Source: Anoplopoma fimbria
Lineage: Eukaryota > Chordata > Actinopteri > Perciformes > Anoplopomatidae
Reading direction: 5' to 3'
Length of the DNA: 64,000 nucleotides
NCBI RefSeq assembly: GCF_027596085.1
Contig: NC_072456.1
Location: forward strand, 18,613,218 to 18,677,217
The notes below the pieces were generated by a model, which saw nothing but the letters and a program-made list of their open reading frames with translations, had not been told where the DNA came from and searched no databases. Shown one piece after another: positions 56,301 through 64,000 of the stretch. Position 1 is the stretch's first letter; each line of letters starts with the position of its first letter. A program made the translations under genes and the position numbers.

Positions 56301-59300
56301 GACCTACCTTTTTGGCACAGAAGGTGGAGCAGTCAGTGACTATTTTGCAGAGGCATTTCTTGTGAGACACCATTTTACAATCTGAAAGAAAAGATTAAAA
56401 AAAGAAAACATGATTTAGGGCAGGACCGGTTTCTTTATTTTATGCTGCAAGATGTATTCTTAATATTTGAACACAAATAAAACATAAAAGAAGAAAAAGA
56501 GTTTTGAATGTTAACTCACAGCTGCACATGTAGGCCTTCTCCATGCCCCAGATGTAAGAACTACACTGGTCACATGACTGCATAATGTTGACCTGATAGT
56601 TGACGAAAACATGATCCAGGGGGCTCTCCATCTAACAAGACAGGACGTCACTCAATTAGAAATGATCATTTACATTAAATAACAAATCATTATTGAATAA
56701 ATTATAATAAATACAAAATGAGGTGACTGCATACTTACACTTTTATCTTTTTTCCTCCTCTTCTTCCTCGCTTTAGCAGGCTGAAAATCACACAGAGAGC
56801 ATAATCATGAATACATTACTGTTTAACTTTTGGAGTAAGACGAAATGATAATGAGTTTTAGTGTTTTCACCTTTGCAGGCTCAGCCTCCTCCTTCTTCAT
56901 CTCTCCTCTGATGAAGCCATCAAGAACCGACTGGAAGAGATTGACCACGAGTTGGACTTCTCCTTTCTGCTTGTCGCCGGCCAGGTGGATCACTTTGTTC
57001 TGGTAGCCCGTCATCAGACCTTTGTAGCCAATGGTGGGCTTCTGGTAAAGTACAGGGGACAGGAGACAAAATGAGGAAGAGGGGAGGACGGTGAGGAAGA
57101 ACTCTGATGAGTACGTATTATTTGTGTGTTATGCGCCTGCAGACAAACTTACTGGGAGAGAATACATGGCTTTGATATTCTCTCTGAACTGCATGGTGGA
57201 TGTTACAAAGATGGCCTCTGTGGCCGACAGCGACTTCCCCCTGGAGCGGAAATCATTGACCTATAAGGGAAAACAAACAGAGTAAATAAAAAGGTAATAA
57301 AACGAGCTCATTCATTAAGTAAAGACCTTCTGGATTTTCATTCACCTGGTTGCCCAGAAACTCATCGAGGTGCCGCAGCTCGTTGGCGTTGGTAATTTCC
57401 CGATCCAGCGAGGCGTTCCACTGCTCAGACACTCGTGTGGCACGACTGATCTTTATGGTGGGGTTTCGGCTTAAACCTTTACCAGCACGCTCCCCGTGTG
57501 GCTGGGAAAGAGGCCGAGATGGATGTCCAGACGTCGGGGCTGAAAGGGAGGGATTATACTTATCATCACAAAGTAATATCTATTGCAGGGAGGCAAAGGT
57601 GAATGGCTCATACGTAAGGATTCTTTTCTTTTCTCAAATTCAACTCGAACCTCTAAGGAAGAATGTAAAGTACGTGTGAGTACCATGGAGGAAACAAAAC
57701 CCAGAATAAAGTTATTCTGTTTGCACTGAGCGTGATCAGCACGGGTCAGTGTTTTCTCAGAAAGCAAGCAGCGGGTTAATGTTAAGGCCTGAGAATATTA
57801 GTGATAATACACCTGTGTTTTCTTTACATTTCTCACTTCACGAGGTGGGATGAAAGCGGACTAGTGCAGCAGTTTGCGCTGGTCGGTAAAAGTGTTCTCA
57901 AAATAACTATCAAATGTTTTTTATTTATGATGAAATATAATCAGTTGGATCCTTTTTACAATACAGGAGTATTACCCTATTTCTTTACCAGCTTTGGGAA
58001 AGTGGAACCCAAAAAAACAATGGACTTAAAGGATTTAAGTTAATATCCCTGCTCTAGTAAATCCTTTAATTCTTCTGAAACTTGACAAGGATAAACTGAA
58101 CCGTTTGTATTAATTACCTTCTCCTCCTGTTGGCCTCTCATTGAGAATCTGAGCGAGTGTCAGCTCTCCGTTGTCTGGAGTCTGGGCCTCCTTATGCGGA
58201 CGTTTTTTCAAAATCTTGCTGAAGAAACCGCCTGACCTACAGGACACAAAAAAAAAACCAGGAAGCTCTAAAAAAATATTCACTACATATTTTACAACTC
58301 ATTCATTTCTAACAGCAGACTAAAGTTTGTATTCATTACATTACATTACATTACAGTCATTTAGCAGACGCTTTTATCCAAAGCGACTTACAGGAAGTGT
58401 ATTCAACATAGAGGTATTCAAGAGAACTACTAGTCACCAGAAGTCATAAGTGCATCTCCTTTCTTAAACAAGCATCTTAAAGCATAAACCAGAGCAAAAG
58501 TACAGTGCAGAAACAAATTACTACGAAAACAATAAGTGCAACAGACTAATACGAATATAATAAGTGCTACAAACTACTACGAATAGGATAAGTGCAGTAA
58601 ACGAATACGAATTCAATAAGTGCAGCGAACTGATACGAATACAGTAAGTGCAACAACTAATACGAATGCAATAAGTGCTACGAGGAAGGCTCAGGGTAGT
58701 ACTTCTTGAAGAGGTGAGTTTTCAGCCTGCGCCTAAAGATGGGCAGCGACTCTGCTGTCCTGACGTCAGTGGGGAGTTCATTCCACCACTGAGGGGCCAG
58801 GACAGAAAAAAGCTGTGACCGGGTGGATCGGCCGCAGGGACCTCTGAGCGACGGGGCAACCAATCGCCCCGAGGCAGCAGAGCGAAGTGGTCGGGCGGGG
58901 GTGTAGGGCTTGACCATGGCCTGGAGATAGGAAGGAGCTGTTCCTTTCACTGCCCTGTAGGCTAGCACCAGAGTCTTAAACTGGATGCGAGCTCTTACAG
59001 GGAGCCAGTGTAGAGAACGGAGAAGGGAAGTTGTGTGGGAGAACTTGGGGCGATTGAACACCAGACGTGCTGCAGCTTTCTGGACAAGCTCCAGGGGTCT
59101 GATGGCCGACGCCGGGGCTCCGGCAAGTAGTGAGTTGCAGTAGTCCAGGCGGGAGATGACCAGAGCCTGGATGAGCACCTGCGCCGTCTCGTCAGTGAGG
59201 AAGGGGCGAATCCTCCTGATGTTGTAGAGGAGGAATCTGCAGGAGCGTGTGACCGATGCAATGTTTGCTGAGAACGACAGTTGGTCGTCCAGGGTCACAC

Positions 59301-61691
59301 CCAGATTTCATCTGTGTAACTCCCTAGAAGTCCAGTATTTAAAAATACTATCAAAACTGAATTATCCCGAAATAATCTGTGCGTGCCACATGTTCAAGCT
59401 CTGCTCCAGCACTGTCACCGTAGCAACAACACAAATGGAAAAACAAAGCAGTCAACCCAATGCCTCCGACTGATAAAACTCTGGCTTCATAACTGAGCCT
59501 CAAGTGTTCATTTCTGACATATAAATCCATTCAGAGTAAATTAAGTTGTCAGGAATTCTGGCTGTCAACCAACAACACCACAGAACCAGCTGGGGATGCT
59601 CGTCTAACACAAGTCAAAGAGTTTTCCCAGGAAAAAACAGATTTAAGATTAAACAGAGGATGATTTCTATTTTTGTCTCCGCACTGAAATGCGGAGATTC
59701 CATCCTTACTGATCCTATGAACGAAGTCGCTTCTTGGATAAATTCTTCTATGCCTCACTCATCTCAATCACCTCCTTTTCAAAGAAACAGTTATTAGCAA
59801 CTCTGCTGCATCCCATCACCCGACTACTTGTGTATAGGCCCGTCCAGTTCAGTTCAGTACCTGTCTGGTGTGGATGGGATGGAGTGTGAGTCTTGGTGAC
59901 CAGAACTATCTTGGTGTTTTCGTCTGAAGGAGCTTCCCTTTGAGCCATCGGTATGAACATCTAAGGGAGAAATCATCTGCAGAACAGGAAATAATTTACA
60001 AGTGATGAAGTATTAGCAGAATAACTGGACCAGAGTCTGTTCGCCAGCAAGGACAGATTTTGAGAACGTAAAATGTCAATGATCAAAAGTTAATATTTTA
60101 ATTTTTCCATAATAACAGGAGAACATTTTAAAATACCTCTTTGCTAGAAAAAGCACCAGCCCCTTCATATCCTGGAGACAAACTGTCAATTGATGAGGAG
60201 GCTGTTTCGCTCCTGCAGAAGAACAAAGAAAAAATATATAAATTTCTGTTAACGACAACTTAGGGGGTCCCTAACCATGTAAACACTATGTTGGAGAAGA
60301 TAAACCATAACTTTTTTTACATACTAGAAGGTATAATGTTGAAAAGAACCAAACATTTTTTCAGAAAGTTGCTATTTGGTAAAGACACAGTAAAGAATAT
60401 GACCAGAACAGAAGACTTACAGAGGTTGCTTCTTCCTCTTTTCCTCTCTGTTTTGAAGTGGAGGAGGGCTGGTGCCATCTGAGTATTCTCCATTACTCCT
60501 CACCTTCCACCTCTCCGGCTTCTCCTTAATCCCCCCAGAACGGCGTTGCAGGCTGGTTGTTCCGACACCGTCAACTAAACCGTTTCTGTCAGGCACAAGG
60601 TCAGCGGTGTGCAGGGGTAACGAGGAGGGACGAACAGGACCGGCAGAGGGAGGAGATGATTTGGCCTCTTTCTTCCCGCCTTTGTCTTCTTTCATTTTCC
60701 AAGCCACAAAGGTGTACTGGTCCAGCTCCTTGCTGTCCGCCCGCTCTTTTAGCTTCGAGGGCTCCTGGCTTTTGCTCTTCGGCGGCGATGTTTGATCCTT
60801 GCTGCTGGCTGAGGTGGAGGAGGTGGAGGAAGTGGAGGCGGCTCGTTCAGTCTCTCTCTGGTTGTGCTCCAGCCCTCTCCGTCTCCTCTGCTCTCTCTTC
60901 TCCTGGCTTCTGGAGGACTGGCCGCCCCTGTTAATAGCCGGAGCTCGTTCTCTCTTTTCTTTGGAAGGTGCGGAGGTGTTGCTGGGAGCCTCACCTGGAG
61001 ATTCGGATGCAAGTGCGTTGGAGGGGACGACATCGGAGGGCAGGTTTGAATCAGACTGTCCTAAATCCTCATTATCTTCTTTATCATCAAGCTGAGTTCC
61101 AGCCTCAGCCACCGTACCGTTAGTCTCCAAATCCAATTCCTCATCTTCATCCTCCAGCTCTTCATCCTTGCCCTGTTCCTCCTCTGTATATGAGCTTATA
61201 CGAACCTCTCTGTCCTCCTCCCCTGTCTCCGTCTCCTCCTCCTCCTCTCCTCCTCCTCCTCCTCCTCCTCTGCCTCTGCCTCCGCCTCCGCCTCCTGGAC
61301 AGGGAGGATGTCCTCCAGCATCTCCTCGTTGACCAGCTCTATATCCGGATCCTCTCTTGTTTGAGGCTCACTTTTCTCCGCCTCTTCTCTCTTTTTCTGC
61401 GCTTCCTGCGCTTTCCTAGCGGCCTCCTCTTCCTCTGCTATCCTCCTCGCTTCCTCCTCTTCCGCCTTTCTCCTTGCCGCTTCTTCTTCTTCTTCCATCC
61501 TCCTCCTTTCTTCCTCCTCCTCTGCTCTTCTCCTTGCCTCCTCCTCTTCTTCCCTCCTCCTTCTTTCCTCTTCTTCTGCCCTTTTCAGAGCTTCTTTTTC
61601 CTCCTCCTCCTTTTTCTGTTTGTCCTCACGCATGGAGTGGCACCTGTAATACAGAAAACATCAATGTGACAGCCCACGAAAAAAACATTGA

Positions 61692-61726
<35 letters not shown>

Positions 61727-63737
61727 CATTGCCTGCTTAGCTGTGGTCCAGCTGACTTGTTCTGAACTGTTACCTTCTCCGTGCTGAGTGTCCTCTGACC
61801 AGGGCTTGTATTTTGGTAGCGCCTTGCCTTTGGCGGTGGTACGCTGATCTTTGTCTGTGGCCTCTCCACACAGCCTGGATCTGAGCGGCTGCCCGTCGCC
61901 TGCGCTCCTCTTTGCAGTACCTGCGCCATGAACGCTAAGCAGGACAGAGAACAGGACAGGATCAGTATAATACTTTATTTGTCTCTAAATGTCAAAATCA
62001 GAACACAACATACAAAATGAATAAACTGACATGACCGCCCCCCCAAAAAATCTGCCTTTACCTGAATCAAGATGGCTGCTTGTCTCATGTCCAGAAACTC
62101 TTTCCTCTGCAGGCGACCTCTGAACCAGCGCTGAAGGAAGATGATCTTATGCATTACATCTTTGTGGAGCGTGTCCTGCAGCTGCTGTCGCTCCAGCTCC
62201 TTCAGGAAGACCTGAACAGAGAGAACACACCATGATTTATAGGCAAATAACGGAACAGGTGCGAATGCAGAAATATAAAATGGTTTATAAGGTGCACTGA
62301 AAGAACAAAACAACGAAGCAATGATAAGAGTTTAGTAGTGTACCTTAGTTTTGCCTATCTGGTACGTGGTGGGGTCCAGTCCCATCTTCTTCTCAAGCAG
62401 CGCTGAGATGTCCTCTTTAGAGGCAGCTGCTTTATTTGGCAGCAAAACTCTGAACTGCTCTATGAACTCCTGCAGGGACAAGACAACAAAGATAATACAT
62501 ATAAAAAAAATAAAAAGACTGTTGATAATATTTTTTTTTCCCAGGTTCAAAACCCATTTTCCAATATTAAAAATAAAGATATATTAAATATAAAATGTAA
62601 ATACATTTATGGAAGGTAATCATGTCCAGGCAAGCGGCAGCTCTTACTCAATAGATGCGTGCGTTGCTTTGAATTATATTTTGACATCAGCGTCATGTGT
62701 GTTTGTAGTATTGTTGCAGGCCGTTGTATCAGCTTCCATCCAACATCAAAATATTTCATCTTCAGTGCCTTTATTGGTGTGCGATTATCACATAGATTTA
62801 CCTAAAAGAGGAGGAACTTTACTGTACCTGGAATGTGTACTTGGCTCCGTAGCCTGACCTCCTAATGCGAACTGTTTCCAGCATTCCTGTGTATCGCAGC
62901 TGCTGAACCACCAAGGCCTCGTCCAGATACATCTCCTTCTGCTCATATGAAGGACACAAGAAGCGCATTCACTTATACGCTTACTATTTAGATACCCATA
63001 TTTAACAATTGAACAATCGTCATCATATCTTTTTGATTCCCGTTTAAAAATAATAAAAATGCAAGAGAAAAAAGAAGTTCATTTCAAAAGATGTTTACGC
63101 TCAACATTTCCTCTTATAATGTCTTTATGCTGGAAGAAGAATTCGGTATTCATTAAGAGACCAAGGATTTTAACAGAAGATCTTAAGGAACAAATACAAA
63201 TAACTAACAATAACAAAGTCTTACCTTCTCAGCATTGGAGCGGATGCAACGAATGAAGAAAGGTTCTGCTCTGTTCAGAGTCTCCAAGAGTTTGGTCAGA
63301 GAGGTCTGAGGAAAACAAAGAAGGGGTTTGATGAATGTTCAGGATTTCAGCTGTAGGGTGTGTTTGGCTTGTTTCTGTGTGTAACCTGCATACTGTTGTA
63401 GGAGATGTTACCTGGAACTGGGCGCTGATGCTCGGGGGCTTCTTCTTCTTGTGCAGGTGGAGCAGAGACTTGGTGGTGCGATCATGCAGCGTCAGGCTCA
63501 CAATGAACTTCAGAGATCGAGAATCCAGCAAACTCTGCAAAACAGTAATTCAATAAATTAATTTCCTACTTCAACACAATCAATAGAATCTTCATACAAT
63601 GATGGTAAAACTGATGAAATCCCATCAACCAACTTTAACAGTATATTCTCCTTATCCGCCCCTAAAATTGGGCTCTTCAGGCATTACTCAGATTTACCTT
63701 GGGGATGACCTGCCTCTGTTTGGTGGTCTTGTTTTTC
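51965..63737 (-). CDS. myo9b: Unconventional myosin IX (likely myo9b), 3' 25 exons
   Basis: Class IX myosins are single-headed actin motors whose tail carries a RhoGAP that switches off Rho. Exons placed, 5' to 3': 63698-63737, 63412-63534, 63225-63305, 62828-62938, 62344-62469, 62062-62211, 61774-61934, 60421-61643, 60137-60212, 59861-59976, 58118-58236, 57346-57539, 57153-57260, 56871-57041, 56739-56780, 56520-56631, 56308-56381, 55499-55691, 55269-55397, 54920-55025, 54594-54725, 54355-54478, 53225-53340, 52985-53124, 51965-52530. All junctions are GT-AG and phases agree throughout, except one frame break inside the 1223-nt exon. Order of parts: motor end, IQ neck, acidic/basic helix, disordered tail, C1 finger, RhoGAP, Ser-rich C terminus, stop at 51967-51965. 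The 5' exons lie beyond the window. The neighbour use1 supports MYO9B rather than MYO9A. The exact teleost paralogue is unknown. Confidence 0.9.
54355..55691 (-). CDS. myo9b: myo9b RhoGAP domain (five exons)
   Basis: Exons 55499-55691, 55269-55397, 54920-55025, 54594-54725 and 54355-54478 encode a complete RhoGAP domain, which speeds GTP hydrolysis by RhoA. Seen: [29 protein letters not shown], then [10 protein letters not shown], where the R is the expected catalytic arginine finger. Next come [20 protein letters not shown] with [70 protein letters not shown] and [20 protein letters not shown]. All key motifs are intact, so the GAP should be active. The closest remembered match is the MYO9A/MYO9B GAP. 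Confidence 0.93.
56308..56631 (-). CDS. myo9b: myo9b C1 zinc-finger domain (two exons)
   Basis: Exons 56520-56631 and 56308-56381 encode an atypical C1 domain. The metal ligands follow H-x12-C-x2-C-x12-C-x2-C-x4-H-x2-C-x7-[18 protein letters not shown], then [12 protein letters not shown] and the final C of IVTDC. The junction codon TAT is split across the exons and rebuilds CSYC. C1 domains of class IX myosins lie just before RhoGAP, as here. They are thought not to bind diacylglycerol like classic C1 domains; that is family knowledge, not visible here. Confidence 0.9.
56739..60212 (-). CDS. myo9b: myo9b mid-tail, neck-to-C1 linker (seven exons)
   Basis: Exons 60137-60212, 59861-59976, 58118-58236, 57346-57539, 57153-57260, 56871-57041 and 56739-56780. 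Visible: Ser-rich [55 protein letters not shown] and [31 protein letters not shown] and [38 protein letters not shown] and [19 protein letters not shown]; then a 42-nt exon coding a basic run, [14 protein letters not shown], just before C1. The part from DEFLGNQ to GFIRGEM is the conserved MYO9 segment ahead of C1. The basic 14-residue exon could be a cassette. The intron at 58237-59860 carries an L2 LINE fragment. Confidence 0.85.
58336..59304 (-). mobile_element. 5'-truncated L2-like LINE (reverse transcriptase C-terminal part)
   Basis: A non-LTR retrotransposon remnant in a myo9b intron, same strand as the gene. An uninterrupted frame ending at 58678 encodes about 206 residues: [66 protein letters not shown], then a [21 protein letters not shown] end. 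This is the C-terminal part of L2/CR1-type fish reverse transcriptases. The 3'UTR holds a tandem repeat (58498-58683). It ends with GGATAAAAGCGTCTGCTAAA and short TAATG repeats, the same tail as the SINE at 28967-29265. It is truncated at LGV on the 5' side (59304). The open frame suggests fairly recent insertion. Confidence 0.85.
58498..58683 (-). repeat. Tandem repeat of about 28 bp in the LINE 3'UTR
   Basis: Six or so head-to-tail units, each built as AATAAGTGCAACAGACTAAT plus ACGAAT on the + strand, with small variation in length and sequence. The array runs into the stop codon end of the LINE frame. Confidence 0.85.
60421..61643 (-). CDS. myo9b: myo9b large exon: E/R helix then Ser/Pro-rich region, with a frame break
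   Basis: A single 1223-nt exon. The first part (61643 to about 61370) encodes a dense Glu/Arg/Lys/Ala segment of about 87 residues from [20 protein letters not shown] onward, with i/i+4 opposite charges typical of a single alpha helix. Then come [20 protein letters not shown] and a (GAG)n Glu run. The frame breaks in this run near 61247: as read, the upstream frame hits TAA at 61198-61196, while the downstream true frame continues as [35 protein letters not shown] and on to KRKKQPL. The exon length is one base short of frame. It may be an assembly slip, a polymorphism or a real mutation. The downstream half is Ser/Pro/Lys rich and probably disordered. Confidence 0.82.
61774..62211 (-). CDS. 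myo9b: myo9b neck with IQ motifs (two exons)
   Basis: Exons 62062-62211 and 61774-61934 encode the lever arm that binds calmodulin or related light chains. IQ-like segments: [18 protein letters not shown], then [18 protein letters not shown] across the exon junction, [18 protein letters not shown] and [16 protein letters not shown]. That is about four IQ-type repeats. The first exon begins [20 protein letters not shown], the end of the converter and start of the neck. The intron at 61644-61773 carries a T29 run on the + strand. Confidence 0.9.
62344..63737 (-). CDS. myo9b: myo9b motor domain, C-terminal part (five exons)
   Basis: Exons 63698-63737, 63412-63534, 63225-63305, 62828-62938 and 62344-62469 encode the actin-binding and converter region of the myosin head. 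Seen: [13 protein letters not shown] (end of loop 2), [105 protein letters not shown]. The [16 protein letters not shown] segment is highly specific for class IX myosins. The first exon starts with a single base completing a codon from an exon beyond the window. Confidence 0.93.
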
Positions 63738-64000
63738 CTGTGAAAAAGGGAGAAAGAAGATGAAGAGTGAGTTAGAGGGGACTGGAGTGTTTGAGAAGTG
63801 ATGATGGAACAAGTAGTAGATGGGAGTGTGTGAAGCCGGGTTAGTACGCAAGGCTGACCCATGCGCTGTCAGTCAGTGATGACATCCAGGGTTCCACCTG
63901 GAAGACGGGATGAATGATGGGTTGAATGAGAGGGTGATGATGACAGAGATGAGGAGGAGGGGGGTTTGCTGCAGGAGATGGGATGTAACGCTAAACAATC
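63738..64000 (-). other. myo9b: myo9b intron, upstream part at window edge
   Basis: No further in-frame exon is identifiable. A GTGGAACCCTGGATG stretch after a CAG near 63896 was tested and does not fit the required phase. Confidence 0.5.

Noticed and set aside
61190..61669. A 159-residue + strand open frame rich in Leu/Pro/Phe, looking like a membrane protein
   Set aside because: It is the antisense reading of the Glu/Arg-coding GAG/AGG repeats of myo9b.
63840..63900. Possible extra myo9b exon (VEPWMSSLTDSAW) upstream of the 40-nt exon
   Set aside because: The only open frame with usable splice sites ends in the wrong phase for the next exon; other frames contain stops.

Overview
The window looks like vertebrate nuclear DNA, most likely from a teleost fish. 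Genes are split into many small exons with GT-AG introns. Non-coding DNA is full of long (CA)n/(GT)n microsatellites. It also carries typical fish repeats: tRNA-derived SINEs, an L2-type LINE fragment, Tc1/mariner fossils and hAT-like MITEs. I see no bacterial, viral or CRISPR-type system. No database search was possible, so gene names rest on remembered family sequences and on splice reconstruction by eye.

Three protein-coding genes are recognisable, all on the minus strand. (1) Insulin receptor (insr): exon 1 at 23541-23634 encodes the signal peptide and exon 2 at 1658-2206 encodes the L1 domain and the start of the cysteine-rich region. Intron 1 is about 21.3 kb; the rest of the gene lies left of the window. 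(2) use1, an ER-Golgi SNARE: complete, eight coding exons between 44497 and 48522, 257 codons, including a 16-nt microexon. (3) Unconventional myosin IX, most likely myo9b: the last 25 exons I can place, 51965-63737, covering the end of the motor, the IQ neck, an E/R-rich helix, a C1 zinc finger, a RhoGAP domain and a Ser-rich tail. Its 5' exons lie beyond 64000.

Layout: 1-1657 is insr intron 2; 1658-2206 exon 2; 2207-23540 intron 1, with microsatellites and one MITE; 23541-23634 exon 1; 23635-25500 the insr upstream/5'UTR/promoter region. From 25500 to about 44000 is intergenic DNA with a SINE, a Tc1 fossil, an inverted-repeat composite and old repeats. 44497-48522 is use1; 48523-51964 a short spacer with a second SINE; 51965-64000 myo9b, with an L2 LINE piece in one intron.

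The tandem order myo9b then use1 matches the MYO9B-USE1 neighbourhood I recall on human chromosome 19p13.11, which supports myo9b over myo9a. The three genes share no pathway: insr is a hormone receptor kinase, use1 a retrograde-traffic SNARE and myo9b a Rho-regulating motor. The most interesting points are a one-base frame break inside a GAG run in the large myo9b exon, a probable single-alpha-helix lever extension in myo9b, the use1 microexon, a SINE/L2 pair sharing one 3' tail, and facing (AC)n/(GT)n arrays in insr intron 1.
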